Source: Scybalousia_A sp964639765
Lineage (GTDB): Bacteria; Bacteroidota; Bacteroidia; Bacteroidales; P3
Direction: 5' to 3'
DNA length: 64,000 nucleotides
NCBI GenBank assembly: GCA_964639765.1
Contig: CAZXEN010000001.1
Coordinates: forward strand, 73,373-137,372
Part shown: piece by piece, positions 41,774 through 52,600 of the stretch
How positions within the stretch are numbered: the stretch's first letter is position 1
Layout: each line of letters starts with the position of its first letter
The notes under the pieces: generated by a model
What the model saw: only the letters and a program-made list of their open reading frames with translations
Told to the model about the DNA's origin: nothing
Database searches by the model: none
Position numbers and translations under genes: made by a program

Positions 41774-44617
41774 ATGAAAAAACGTTTTCTATTTGTTGTA
41801 TTATTGACACTTAGTCTTGGCTTGTCTGCACAATATACAGCAAAAGTAGATCCATTTGTTGGAACCGATGAACATGGACACACTTATCCCGGTGCTGTTG
41901 CTCCTTTTGGAATGGTACAGCTTTCTCCTGATACCCGTTTGAGCGGTTGGGACGGATGCAGTGCTTATCATTACAGCGACAGTGTTATTTATGGTTTTTC
42001 CCATACTCATCTTAGCGGAACAGGCTGTGAAGATTTAGGAGATATTCTTTTTTCACCCGAATGCAAATACACAGAAGACATTTGTCATCATTCATTCTCT
42101 CATCAGAATGAAAAAGCATACGCAGGTTATTATTCAGTAAAACTGGATGATGGAATATATTGCGAACTTACTGCTACAGAATATGTAGGATATCATAGAT
42201 ATGTTTATCCAGAAGATTCAGAAAACTTCTTTTTGATCATAGATATGTTTCATAGAGACAAGACATTGGAATGGAATATAGAAGTTTTGAATAACAACAC
42301 CGTGATAGGCTACAGAAATTCCAAAGCATGGGCAGAAGAACAAAAGATTTATTTTGCAGCCAAGTTCAACAGAAAAATCATATCTTCCTTTGTAGACAAA
42401 GAAAACGGCAAACTGTATCTCAGATTTGATGTTCCGTTCAGAATATTGGAAGCACAAGTGGCCTTGTCTTCTACAGATTATGTAGGAGCTTTAAGGAATT
42501 TAGGCAAGGAAGAAGACAAATGCTTTTCACAGGCTTTGTCGGAAAACCAGAAACTTTGGAATACTGCTCTTGGAAGCATAGAAATAGAAGGAGGAACCCA
42601 AGAACAGCAAAGAACATTCTACACATCTTTGTATCATTGTATGATTTCCCCTACCCTGTATTCAGATATTGATGGAGCCTATAGAGGAATGTACAGACAA
42701 AAGATAGAAGGAGACCGCTCGGCTAACAATATATTTTATGCAAAAGACTATAAACGCTATACTACTTTCTCTCTTTGGGATACATATCGCACGCTTAATC
42801 CTCTTTTAACCATAATCAATCCTTCCATATGTAAGGATTTTGCCCTCACATACAAGGATATGTTCCTTCAGATGAACGAACTTCCAATGTGGGAACTGCA
42901 TTCATGGGAAACACATTGCATGATTGGAGCTCACGGAGTAAGTACCCTTGCAGAATGGATAATGAAAGGAATAACAGAACCTGATGAAACATTCCTGCAA
43001 TCAATGATTGAAACCCTTGAAAAGGAAGAAAGAGGATTGCAATTCTTTAACAAAGAGGGCTACATTTCTTCAGAAAAAGAACATGAAAGTGTTTCCAAAA
43101 CCGTGGAATATGCTTACAATATGTATTGTGTTGCTCTTGTTGCCCAGAAAATGGGAAAAACAGATATTTACAACGAATATATCCGCAAAGCACAGTACTA
43201 CAAGAACCTCTTTAACCCTGAAAACACATTCATACAACCAAAAGAAAACGGAAGATTTCTTCCAAACTTTGACCCTAAACAAGTAGATATCAACTACACA
43301 GAAGGAAACGGCTGGCATTATACTTTCTATGCTCCTCAGGATGTAAATACCCTTATAGAAATGATGGGAGGCGATGAAAAATTTGCAAAAAAACTTGACC
43401 AATGTTTCTTCTCCAAGGAAAAAACTACAGGAAGACAACAGGCAGATGTTACAGGTTTGATAGGACAATACGCACATGGCAACGAACCTTCCCAACATAC
43501 CGCATACCTGTACAATTACATTGGACAACCATACAAAACACAGAAACTTGTCCGTCAAATTCTTACCACTCTTTATTCAGACAAGCCAGACGGAGTTTGC
43601 GGAAATGACGACTGTGGTCAAATGGCTGCATGGTATGTTATGAGTTCCTTGGGGTTTTATCCAGTCAGCCCTGTCAGTGGCGAATATATTATAGGCTCAC
43701 CTTTGTTTGACAAAGCTACAATACATCTGCAGAACGGAAAAGACTTTGTCATCACCTCAAAACAAGGAAAGAACACACCATACGTCAAGGCCTTGAAACT
43801 TAACAACCAAGACTACGCAAAAACTTTCATCACTCATAATGACATAATGCAAGGCGGAGAACTCGTTTTCACCATGACAGACAAGCCAGACAAAGACTTC
43901 GGCAAATCAAAACAAAGCCGTCCTTATCAGGCAATAAAGGAAAAGATAGAAATTCTTCCTTATCTGGAATACAAAGGAACAGGCACTTTCACGGATAAGC
44001 TGGAGGTAAGCATAAAATCAATAGACAAAGACTACAAGCCTGCTGTTCTTGAAAAGAAGACTGTCTCCGATACATGGGATATAGAAAAAACATTCAAAAA
44101 ATATGATTCCAAAAACGATATAACTTTCTCTGCAAAACTGCTAAAGATACCTGCAGGCAGAAAGATAAAGCTTCTTACTCCATACTCTTCACAATATACG
44201 GGCGGAGGCAACAATGCTCTTATAGACCTTAGACAAGGAGGTACAAACTGGAAACTTGGCACGTTCCAAGGTTATTGGGGTGAAAACGTAGAAGCCATTA
44301 TTGACTTGGGTTCTGAGGAAGATATATCCAAGATAGGAGGAAACTTTGCCCAAGATGAAAGAGCTTGGATATTTATGCCTACAAAGGTGGAATATTATAT
44401 CTCTTCTGACGGCAAAAACTTCACTCTGTTAGAGACGGTTCAAAATCCTATTGACGAGAAAGACGAAACAATCCAGACTCATACATTCTTTACATACAAA
44501 AAGACCAGAACCCGCTATATAAAGATGAAAGCCTACAACAGGATGACCAATCCTTCTTGGCATCTTTCAGCCGGTGAGAAGTCATGGTTGTTTATTGATG
44601 AAATAATAATAGAATAA
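41774..44617 (+). CDS. GH92 family alpha-mannosidase
   Basis: This 947-residue protein has a signal peptide (to about residue 19, ending GLSAQ) and a GH92 catalytic module over about 22-720. Family hallmarks are KVDPFVGTDEHGHTYPGAVAPFG, FSHTHLSGTGCEDLGD, LWDTYRTLNPL and the acidic GNDDCGQMAAWYV segment. A C-terminal F5/8-type (discoidin) module follows at about 790-947. GH92 enzymes are calcium-dependent exo-mannosidases acting on N-glycan or yeast mannans, consistent with a gut Bacteroidales. It starts 18 bp after the DUF4340-like gene; no SusC/D pair is near. Confidence 0.95.
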   Translation: MKKRFLFVVLLTLSLGLSAQYTAKVDPFVGTDEHGHTYPGAVAPFGMVQLSPDTRLSGWDGCSAYHYSDSVIYGFSHTHLSGTGCEDLGDILFSPECKYTEDICHHSFSHQNEKAYAGYYSVKLDDGIYCELTATEYVGYHRYVYPEDSENFFLIIDMFHRDKTLEWNIEVLNNNTVIGYRNSKAWAEEQKIYFAAKFNRKIISSFVDKENGKLYLRFDVPFRILEAQVALSSTDYVGALRNLGKEEDKCFSQALSENQKLWNTALGSIEIEGGTQEQQRTFYTSLYHCMISPTLYSDIDGAYRGMYRQKIEGDRSANNIFYAKDYKRYTTFSLWDTYRTLNPLLTIINPSICKDFALTYKDMFLQMNELPMWELHSWETHCMIGAHGVSTLAEWIMKGITEPDETFLQSMIETLEKEERGLQFFNKEGYISSEKEHESVSKTVEYAYNMYCVALVAQKMGKTDIYNEYIRKAQYYKNLFNPENTFIQPKENGRFLPNFDPKQVDINYTEGNGWHYTFYAPQDVNTLIEMMGGDEKFAKKLDQCFFSKEKTTGRQQADVTGLIGQYAHGNEPSQHTAYLYNYIGQPYKTQKLVRQILTTLYSDKPDGVCGNDDCGQMAAWYVMSSLGFYPVSPVSGEYIIGSPLFDKATIHLQNGKDFVITSKQGKNTPYVKALKLNNQDYAKTFITHNDIMQGGELVFTMTDKPDKDFGKSKQSRPYQAIKEKIEILPYLEYKGTGTFTDKLEVSIKSIDKDYKPAVLEKKTVSDTWDIEKTFKKYDSKNDITFSAKLLKIPAGRKIKLLTPYSSQYTGGGNNALIDLRQGGTNWKLGTFQGYWGENVEAIIDLGSEEDISKIGGNFAQDERAWIFMPTKVEYYISSDGKNFTLLETVQNPIDEKDETIQTHTFFTYKKTRTRYIKMKAYNRMTNPSWHLSAGEKSWLFIDEIIIE

Positions 44618-44703
44618 GGAATATTTGTCCAAGAGCCGAGTGTTGATTTTCAAAAGATTTTCAACCTTTATAACCATTTGATAGACAGATATAAAAAAAA
44701 TCT

Positions 44704-44814
44704 AAAAAAAAGACTTCGTTTTTATTTTCAAAAACGAAGTTTTTATACCCTAAAAAGTAGGTTTTTGCACCCTAAAAACGAAGATTTAAAAATTAAAAAC
44801 GAAGTCTTTTTTTT
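44704..44814. repeat. 43-bp-period intergenic element, copy 8
   Basis: Cores GACTTCG (44712), ACGAAGT (44734), AAGTAGG (44755), ACGAAGA (44778) and ACGAAGT (44799) are spaced 22, 21, 23 and 21 bp, with linkers ATACCCTAAAA and GCACCCTAAAA. The outer units form a long inverted pair: AAAAAAAGACTTCGTTTTTA at the left and its complement at the right, ending in a T8 run. Positions 44731-44812 match copy 9 with a single difference (C at 44768). Confidence 0.8.
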
Positions 44815-44826
44815 ATCAGCATTTTT

Positions 44827-44857
44827 TTTGCCATATTCTTTTTTATTTGTAATTTTG
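44827..44857 (+). promoter_or_regulatory. Promoter of the Fe-ADH gene
   Basis: TTTG (44827-44830) and TAATTTTG (44850-44857) are 19 bp apart; the ATG follows 23 bp later. The -33 box is only 12 bp from the end of repeat copy 8. Confidence 0.7.
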
Positions 44858-44880
44858 TGCAACAAAAGAAGTAATAAAAT

Positions 44881-46053
44881 ATGTTAGGAAATTTCACTTA
44901 TCATAACCCTACAAGGTTGCATTTCGGAGAAAATTCTCTCAACTGTCTCAAAGATGAACTGAAGAACTATGGCAAAAAGGTTTTATTAACCTATGGTGGA
45001 GGTTCCATAAAGAAGAACGGCATATACGACAGCGTCGTTGATATGCTGAAAGAAGAAGGAAAAGAAATCATTGAACTTGCCGGTGTGCCTGCTAATCCTA
45101 CTGTGGAGAAACTGTATGAAGGTGCTGTTATTGCAAGGGAAAACAATGTGGATTTGATTCTTGCTGTGGGTGGCGGAAGTGTAATAGACTACTCAAAAGG
45201 CGTAAGTGTCAGTGCATATTGCAATGAAGATCCTTGGACAAAATACTATCTCCAACAGCAGGAACCTGACAAAGACCTGAAAATTATTCCTGTAGGCTGC
45301 ATACTTACAATGGTTGGTACAGGAAGTGAAATGAACGGCGGTTCTGTAATAACAAATCACGCCCAGAAACTGAAAATCGGAAAAGTATTCGGCTCTGAAG
45401 TAATGCCCAAATTTACTATCCTTAACCCTACTTATACTTTTTCCGTCCCACAGTATCAAATGGTTGCAGGATTTTTTGATATCATGTCCCACATAATGGA
45501 ACAATATTTTTCAGACACAGATGACAACACAACAGATTATATTGCTGAAGGTCTGATGCGTTCTTTGATAAATTCAAGTCTTGTTGCCGTAAAAAATCCT
45601 CAGGATTATGAAGCAAGAAGCAACATAATGTGGACTGCAACATGGGCTTTGAATACCCTGTTGAAAAAAGGTAAAAGCGGAGATTGGGAAGTTCACATGA
45701 TAGGTCAGGCGATGGGTGCTGTAACAAATGCTACTCATGGTATGACTCTTGCAAGTGTTTCCATACCTTATTACAAACATATAATGAATGATGGATTGGA
45801 TAAGTTTGTTCGCTTTGCAAAGAACGTCTGGAATGTGAAAGACGACAACAAATCCAAAGAAGATATTGCAAAAGAGGGTTTATGCTGTCTGGAAAACTGG
45901 ATGAAAGAGATCGGAGTAGTGCTTCATAGTAAAGAACTTGGACTGACAATGGAGAATATTGACGATGTGGTAAAAGGAACATTCCTTTTGAACGGCGGTT
46001 ACCGCACTCTTACTTCAGAAGAAGTAAAACAAATCCTTTTGGAAAGTATGTGA
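44881..46053 (+). CDS. Iron-containing alcohol dehydrogenase (BdhA/YqhD-like)
   Basis: This 390-residue protein is a type III metal-dependent alcohol dehydrogenase. It shows the NAD(P)-binding LTYGGGSIKKNG and VGGGSVIDYSKG motifs and the metal-ligand region including DIMSHIMEQYF, GQAMGAVTNATHGMTLA. Of the family it most resembles the butanol dehydrogenase/YqhD branch, which reduces short aldehydes with NAD(P)H. In this anaerobe it would serve as a redox sink beside the hydrogenase. A DUF362 lipoprotein gene follows after 25 bp and may share the transcript. Confidence 0.93.
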   Translation: MLGNFTYHNPTRLHFGENSLNCLKDELKNYGKKVLLTYGGGSIKKNGIYDSVVDMLKEEGKEIIELAGVPANPTVEKLYEGAVIARENNVDLILAVGGGSVIDYSKGVSVSAYCNEDPWTKYYLQQQEPDKDLKIIPVGCILTMVGTGSEMNGGSVITNHAQKLKIGKVFGSEVMPKFTILNPTYTFSVPQYQMVAGFFDIMSHIMEQYFSDTDDNTTDYIAEGLMRSLINSSLVAVKNPQDYEARSNIMWTATWALNTLLKKGKSGDWEVHMIGQAMGAVTNATHGMTLASVSIPYYKHIMNDGLDKFVRFAKNVWNVKDDNKSKEDIAKEGLCCLENWMKEIGVVLHSKELGLTMENIDDVVKGTFLLNGGYRTLTSEEVKQILLESM

Positions 46054-46078
46054 TATAAATTTAATAAATAGTTTGGCA

Positions 46079-47080
46079 ATGAAAAAAATAACAAAGGTAA
46101 TGATGTTTGTTGGTGTTGGTGCATTGGCTTTTGCATCTTGCTCCAACAAAGAAAAACAGGAAACAAATATGAATGAAGAAAACACAAACAAAGAAAGTGT
46201 TGTATATCTTACAAGAGATATTTCAGCAGAAAATCTTATAAAAATCTATGAAGCTCTTGGAGTAAAGGCTGAAGGACAGGTAGGTGTAAAAATATCTACA
46301 GGAGAAGGCAAGGGAATACATGCTTTGTCCATGAATCTTATAGCTCCTTTGGTAAAGAAACTCAACGCTAACATAATAGAATGCAACACAGCATATGCAG
46401 GAACAAGACACAACAGCGAATTACACAGACATACTATCACAGAACACGGCTGGGATAAGATTGCAAAGGTGGATATTTTGGATGAAGAGGGCGAAATAAA
46501 ACTCCCAATCAAAGATGGCAAGCATCTGAAATATGATATCGTAGGCTCACATATCAATAATTATAACTTTATTGTAAATCTTGCTCACTTCAAAGGACAC
46601 CAGATGGCCGGATTTGGTGGAGTTCTTAAGAACCAGTCCATAGGTTTTGGCTCAACAAACGGAAAAGCCTACATACATTCCGCAGGTACTTGGGAGAAAA
46701 TGGAGGACCTTTGGGAGAAACACGTTGCTGCACAGGACGATTTCTGCGAAAGTATGGCAGAAGCTGCAAAAGCCATTGCAGACAAATTCAAAGGCAAAAT
46801 AGTTTATATTGCTGTTATGAACAATATGTCCATTGACTGTGACTGCAATGCAAATCCTGCTAAACCGTTGATAAAAGACTATGGTATTTTGGCTTCAACC
46901 GATCCTGTAGCATTGGATCAGGCTTGCGTGGATATTATATTCAATATGGAGGTTTCTGCAGACAACAACACAAAACCTTTAATCGACAGAATAAAAAAGC
47001 AACATGGAACACATACTGTTGATTATGCAGAAAAAATAGGCTTGGGTTCAAAGAAATACACTATTAAGAAGATAGACTAA
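46079..47080 (+). CDS. DUF362 family lipoprotein
   Basis: The ATG at 46079 gives a 333-residue protein with a lipoprotein signal (LAFASC lipobox, Cys at about 21) and a low-complexity E/N/K linker. The mature part is a DUF362 domain: VGVKISTGEGKGIHAL, NYNFIVNLAHFKGHQMAGFGGVLKNQSIG and the C-terminal ILASTDPVALDQACVDII. Many DUF362 proteins carry a ferredoxin part; this one lacks CxxCxxC clusters. Its function is unknown, and export as a lipoprotein behind an alcohol dehydrogenase gene is uncommon. Confidence 0.78.
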   Translation: MKKITKVMMFVGVGALAFASCSNKEKQETNMNEENTNKESVVYLTRDISAENLIKIYEALGVKAEGQVGVKISTGEGKGIHALSMNLIAPLVKKLNANIIECNTAYAGTRHNSELHRHTITEHGWDKIAKVDILDEEGEIKLPIKDGKHLKYDIVGSHINNYNFIVNLAHFKGHQMAGFGGVLKNQSIGFGSTNGKAYIHSAGTWEKMEDLWEKHVAAQDDFCESMAEAAKAIADKFKGKIVYIAVMNNMSIDCDCNANPAKPLIKDYGILASTDPVALDQACVDIIFNMEVSADNNTKPLIDRIKKQHGTHTVDYAEKIGLGSKKYTIKKID

Positions 47081-47109
47081 TCAATGTTTTTTTGAGTTAC
47101 TAATAAATT

Positions 47110-47138
47110 TTTGTTAATAACAAATTGCGTTATATTTG
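47110..47138 (+). promoter_or_regulatory. Promoter of dnaN
   Basis: TTTG (47110-47113) and TATATTTG (47131-47138) are 17 bp apart. The leader to the ATG is about 64 nt. Confidence 0.5.
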
Positions 47139-47202
47139 CCCAATCTATAAAAAGGTTGTATTTTCGCAACTCAATTTGAAATAAAAAAAAAACAATATAG
47201 AG

Positions 47203-48357
47203 ATGAAATTCATAATAAACGGTGCAACTCTTGCACATTCTTTAAATTCCATTATGGGATTGATAACAAAAAACAATACAATCCCTATTGTAGAGAACTT
47301 TTTGTTTGAGCTAAAAGGAAATAATCTTTCAATAACGGCTACCGATTTGGAGACTTTGGCGAATATCAAAATAGAACTTCAACAAGCTGAAGAAATGGGT
47401 AAGAATGCTGTATGCATTCCTGCAAAAGATTTCTCAAATTTGGTTAGTCAATTGACGGCTGTTCCTCTAACCATATTTGTAAATGAAGACTATTCCATAG
47501 ATATTTCAACAAATGAAGGAAAATACAGTTTCAAGGGTATTGAACCAGAAGATTATCCTCAAATGGCTCAGATAGATGATGCAAATGTCTTTACTATCAA
47601 GTCATCTACCCTTGTCAAGGCTATAGGGAAAACAATCTTTGCCACTTCAAACGATGAATTCCGCCCTCAAATGGCTGGTGTTTTCCTTGAATTTTCAAAT
47701 AAAGGACTGACATTTGTTGGAACAGACTCTCATAAACTGGTACGTTTTAGAAATTCAAGCTTTGCTGACCAGGAAGAAAGAGGTTTTATTCTTCCAAAGA
47801 AAGCCTTGAATATCCTGCAAAGAATACTTGGTTCAATAAATGAGGATATTGACGTAAAGGTAGAAAACAATGTTTCAAATGTTGCTTTTTATTTTGGGAA
47901 CTATAATATTTCCTGTCGCCTGATAGAAGGAAAGTATCCTCAATATGAGCAAGCCATACCTACAGATAATCCAAATAAACTGATAATAAACACTTCTGCT
48001 CTTTTGAATGCTATAAAACGTGTTCAAATCTTTGCAAACCCTACTACAAATCAAATACGTTTTTCCATTTCTGAAAAACAACTTGTAATCACTGCAGAAG
48101 ACAGCAACTTTGGAACAAAAGGCAAGGAAGAATTAAGCTGTTCTTATGAAGGAGAAGCAATGGACATAGGCTTGAATGCAAAATACATCCTGGAAATACT
48201 TAACAACATAGAGACAGAAGATGCTTATTTTGAACTTTCTCGTCCTGACCGTCCTTGTGTTATTACTCCTTATGCAGAAGCAGAAGAAACCGAAAACACG
48301 GACGAAAGCCTTCTTATGCTGGTTATGCCTGTTATTTTGATGGGTAACGATTATTAA
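47203..48357 (+). CDS. dnaN: DNA polymerase III beta sliding clamp
   Basis: This 384-residue protein has three clamp domains. Typical stretches are PIVENFLFELKGNNLSITATDLE (domain 1), FRPQMAGVFLEFSNKGLTFVGTDSHKL (domain 2), and EAMDIGLNAKYILEIL with the C-terminal LLMLVMPVIL, matching the clamp's conserved VMPMRL end in part. It encircles DNA and holds the polymerase in the cytoplasm. dnaA and other origin genes are not adjacent, which is usual in Bacteroidetes, so dnaN does not mark an origin here. Confidence 0.95.
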   Translation: MKFIINGATLAHSLNSIMGLITKNNTIPIVENFLFELKGNNLSITATDLETLANIKIELQQAEEMGKNAVCIPAKDFSNLVSQLTAVPLTIFVNEDYSIDISTNEGKYSFKGIEPEDYPQMAQIDDANVFTIKSSTLVKAIGKTIFATSNDEFRPQMAGVFLEFSNKGLTFVGTDSHKLVRFRNSSFADQEERGFILPKKALNILQRILGSINEDIDVKVENNVSNVAFYFGNYNISCRLIEGKYPQYEQAIPTDNPNKLIINTSALLNAIKRVQIFANPTTNQIRFSISEKQLVITAEDSNFGTKGKEELSCSYEGEAMDIGLNAKYILEILNNIETEDAYFELSRPDRPCVITPYAEAEETENTDESLLMLVMPVILMGNDY

Positions 48358-48383
48358 TAATTCAAATAAATACTTTTAAGAAA

Positions 48384-49586
48384 ATGAAAAGAATAATTTA
48401 TGTATTGGCCATTGCTTTGTTGATGTCTTCTAATGCTTTCGCACAAAAGAAAGACAAAAAGGCAAAGAAAGATAAACAAGAAGGCTACGAATTTACAGTA
48501 GTTAAGGACAATCCTGCTACAAGTGTTAAAGACCAGAACCGTTCTGGTACGTGCTGGGCTTTTTCCGGTTTAGGTTTTATTGAAAGTGAATTGTTGAAAG
48601 CTGGAAAAGGTGAATATGACTTAAGTGAAGCTTGGATTTATCGCCATGCATATCCAGAAAAAGCAGAAAGATATATCCGTTTGCATGGTTCTGCTACTTT
48701 CTCTGAAGGCGGTGCTTTCCAAGATATACCTTATATCATAAAGAAATATGGTATTGTTCCGGAAGAAGTTTATAGAGGTTTGAACTATGGAACAGACAAA
48801 CCAGACTTTTCTGAAGTTTCTCCTGCATTGGAAGGATTTGTTAAACCGTTGGCAAATGCAAAGAACCTATCTACTGCTTGGAGACAAGGATTGGAAAGTT
48901 TGCTTGATGCTTACTTTGGCAAATGCCCTGAGAAATTTACTTACAAAGGCAAAGAATATACTCCTATAACTTTTGCTCAAAGTCTTGGTTTGGATTGGGA
49001 TAATTATATTGAAATAGGTTCTTATACTCACCACCCATTCTATGAAACATTTATGTTGGAAGTTCCAGATAACTGGCTACATGCACAAATCTACAACGTT
49101 CCTTTGGATGAAATGATGGAGATAATAGACAATGCCATAATGAATGGTTATACTATTGGCTGGGGTGCTGATGTAAGTGAAAAAGGATTTTCTTGGAAAA
49201 ATGGTGTAGCTATTGTTCCAGATGAAGAGAAAAAAGATCTTTCCGGCACTGAAAAAGAAAAATGGGAGAAACTTACTGCAAGTGAAAAAGCAGCAGCAAC
49301 CTACACTTTTGACGGAACAGCCAAAGAAAAGAAAATAACTCAGGAAATGCGTCAAAAAGGTTTTGACTCTTTCCAGACAACAGATGACCACGGCATGCAA
49401 ATAACAGGTATCTACAAAGACCAGAACGGAAACAAATTCTATAAAGTTAAGAATTCATGGGATGCAATAGGAAAATACGATGGTTATTTCTATGCAAGCG
49501 AAGCATTTGTAAGATACAAGACAATAGATTTCCAAATCAACAAGAATGCTCTTACTCCTGCAATGAGAAGCAAACTTGGACTATGA
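48384..49586 (+). CDS. Exported C1-family cysteine peptidase (bleomycin hydrolase-like)
   Basis: This 400-residue protein has a signal peptide (to about residue 21, ending SNAFAQ), a Lys-rich linker and a papain-fold peptidase core. The catalytic triad is visible: Cys57 in NRSGTCWAFSG, His336 in DDHGMQI and Asn357 in VKNSWD. The layout is that of the bleomycin hydrolase/PepC aminopeptidase group. The export signal suggests a periplasmic or surface peptidase. It lies 26 bp after dnaN but ends in its own strong terminator. Confidence 0.9.
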   Translation: MKRIIYVLAIALLMSSNAFAQKKDKKAKKDKQEGYEFTVVKDNPATSVKDQNRSGTCWAFSGLGFIESELLKAGKGEYDLSEAWIYRHAYPEKAERYIRLHGSATFSEGGAFQDIPYIIKKYGIVPEEVYRGLNYGTDKPDFSEVSPALEGFVKPLANAKNLSTAWRQGLESLLDAYFGKCPEKFTYKGKEYTPITFAQSLGLDWDNYIEIGSYTHHPFYETFMLEVPDNWLHAQIYNVPLDEMMEIIDNAIMNGYTIGWGADVSEKGFSWKNGVAIVPDEEKKDLSGTEKEKWEKLTASEKAAATYTFDGTAKEKKITQEMRQKGFDSFQTTDDHGMQITGIYKDQNGNKFYKVKNSWDAIGKYDGYFYASEAFVRYKTIDFQINKNALTPAMRSKLGL

Positions 49587-49610
49587 TAAAGATTTATTTC
49601 ATACAAAAGA

Positions 49611-49645
49611 AAAGTGGCAGCAAGAATATTTGCTGCCACTTTTTT
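49611..49645. terminator. Bidirectional Rho-independent terminator
   Basis: AAAGTGGCAGCAA and TTGCTGCCACTTT form a perfect 13-bp stem around GAATAT, with a T run to the right and an A-rich stretch to the left. It separates the convergent C1 peptidase and glycogen-enzyme genes and can serve both. Confidence 0.9.
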
Positions 49646-49663
49646 GTTATCAGGACTTCTCCT

Positions 49664-52600
49664 CTATATCCATTTTACAAGATTTACATCTCCTTTAAAA
49701 GGCATAAGTTCATGCTTTGGATAGATTCTGAAAGCATAGTTATGAACACCTGAACAAAAATCATTGTATTCCAAAACATATTCTCCTTTATGGTTTGCAA
49801 CTTCAGCCAAGTCAAACTCAACAATTTCTTCAGGTTTTGTTATAATGTCGTTTTCTTTATGAGCAACAACCATTTCAATTCCTATGTTTTCCGGATTGAT
49901 TTCTCCTGTATAAAGAGTAATCTTTGCCTTAAACGTCTGCTCAAAAGAGAATGAGTCCGATTCTGTGTCAGGTAATTCCACTTTAAGCAGTTCTATGGAA
50001 TTCCATTTTTCCTTCATCATCTTTTTCCACAAGACATATTCCAAAGCCTTCTTGTTATTATCCTTGGTTATCTGATTTACTCTTTCAAACATATTATTAT
50101 AATATTTCAAAAAGTAATCGTCCAACTGACGTTTCATAGTAAAGTGAGGAGATATCCTTGCTATGGTGTTCTTTATATGGGAAATCCATTGCAAAGGTAT
50201 TGATTCTGTCTGTGTATAATAAGCAGGTATTATTTCATTTTCCAATGTAGAGTATATAACTTCTGCATCAAGAATGTTTTGTGAAGCATGGTCTGCATAA
50301 GTTTGTTCTTCGCTTAAAGCCCAACCTGCTCCTTCTTTATAGCCTTCTGCCCACCAGCCATCAAGAACAGAGAAATTAACCACACCATTCATTATTGCTT
50401 TCTCACCGCTTGTTCCTGATGCTTCCAAAGGTCGTGTAGGAGTATTCAACCAAACATCCACGCCTCTTACCAAGTGTTTTGCGACATACATATCATAGTT
50501 TTCAATAAATATTATCTTACCTATGAACTGCGGCATACGGGATATATTGATGATATTCTTGATTAAATCCTGTCCGGCTTTGTCTGCAGGATGTGCTTTT
50601 CCTGCAAAGACGAAACAAACTCCTTTGTTTACTATTTCCTCCAAGCGTTTAAGGTCTGTGAATAACAGTCCTGCTCTTTTGTAAGTAGCAAACCTGCGGG
50701 CAAATCCTATTATAAGTTTATTTTCATTAAGGTCTTTGGTTGTTTTAACATAAAGACTTGGGTTTTCTCCTCTACGCTGGAATTCTGTCTGTAGTCTTTG
50801 TTTTATAAAATCTACAAGTTTTTTCTTCAAAGTCTGATGAGTCTGCCATACTTCTTTGTCCGACACATCATATATCTTTTGCCAATATTCAGCATTGCTT
50901 TCATCTGAAAACATTTCTTTGCCAAAGTATTTCAGATACAGTTCTTCCCATTCCTTGGCAACCCATGTTGGAAGATGAACTCCATTTGTAACATAGCCTA
51001 TATTGACTTCCTCTGCAAAATATCCGTCAAACAGATATTGAAACATTTCTCTGCTCACCCGTCCGTGTATCTTGCTTACTCCATTTACATTTGCTGAACA
51101 ATTGATAGCCAATACACTTACAGAGAATTTTTCATTGCGGTCTTCATTTGTTTTTCTTCCTAAAAGCATGAATGAATCCCAATCCAAGGTAAGACCTTCT
51201 GCATAACGGGAAAAATAAGCACGCATCAAATCTTCAGGGAATACATCATGACCTGCAGGCACTGGAGTATGGGTAGTAAAAAGCGTGGAACTTCTTACTA
51301 ATTCCAATGCTTGGATATAAGGTATTTTATCTTTGTTTATATAATTGTTAAGACGTTCCAGTGAAGAAAAGGCAGAATGACCTTCGTTGTTATGGTAAAG
51401 AATAGGTTGCAGGTTCAGTTCCTCCAACATACGAATACCGCCTATTCCTAACAGTATCTCCTGTTTTAACCTCATCTCGTTGTCTCCTCCATACAACTGT
51501 CGGGTTATAAGACGGTTTTCTTCAGAGTTTTCTTCTATATCCGTATCCAACAAATACAAAGGCGTTACACCTACATTGCATAGCCAGATTTTTGCATATA
51601 CCTTGCCTGAAGGAAGATTTACGGATATTTTTCTCCATTTTCCGCTTTCATCCCTTACTGCCGAAAGAGGAAGGTTTGAAAAACGCTGTGCTTTCAGTTC
51701 GCTTTGTTGCTCACCGTTGCGGTTAATCTCCTGCAAAAAGTAACCATATCTGTACAAAAGTCCTATACCGAGTATGTTTTTGTTGCTGTCTGAGGCCTGT
51801 TTCAAATAATCACCAGCCAACATACCCAAACCACCTGAGAATATTTTAAGGGTATCATGAATACCGAACTCCATGGAAAAATAAGCTATCAAAGGATTTG
51901 TCTTCTTTTCTCTTTCCTTTTTATAGTTTTGGAAATGTTCAAGCACATCGTCCATTCTTTTCAAAAAGTCTTTGTCTTGCAACAGACGGTTGAAGTCTTC
52001 CTTAGTCAAAGAGTTTAAAAGACGTATAGGGGATCTCTCCAATTCATAGAATCTTCTGCTGTCTATGCTTTCAAACAATTCAAACGCATCATAATTCCAA
52101 GACCACCAAAGATTTTGAGACAAGTTTCTAAGTCCTTGCAAGCGTTCAGGCAGTTCAGCCTTTACAAGTATTTTCTTCCATGCAGGTCTTTCGCCCCATG
52201 TTACCTGCAAATCCATGGTAGAAGAAAGAGGCTGTTTGTGTATATACTGGTTTATTCTTTTAGAACTTTTATCCAATGCCATAGAATATGCTTCATCGTA
52301 ATAATTCTGAAGGTTCTGCCACTGAACTTGTGAGAATATGTATCTGCAGTCTTCTTGCAACACAGCCAATTCTTCTTTGCCCATGTCAAGGAGCCTGATA
52401 ATATTCTCAGATATTTCTTTCACACATTCTGCTTCGTTGTTGTCTGTCCTGTAAACAACTTTCAATGCATCATTGTCATTCTTTATATTATCTTTTACCC
52501 AAAGTCCGAAACCAGCCAATGTTGTTGTGATGCTTGGTATTCCAAATGCCATGCTCTCCATTGGTGTATATCCCCAAGGTTCATAATATGAAGGAAATAC

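Noticed and set aside
47203..48357. Replication origin near dnaN
   Set aside because: No dnaA gene, DnaA-box cluster or typical origin genes are seen; dnaN is not origin-linked in many Bacteroidetes.
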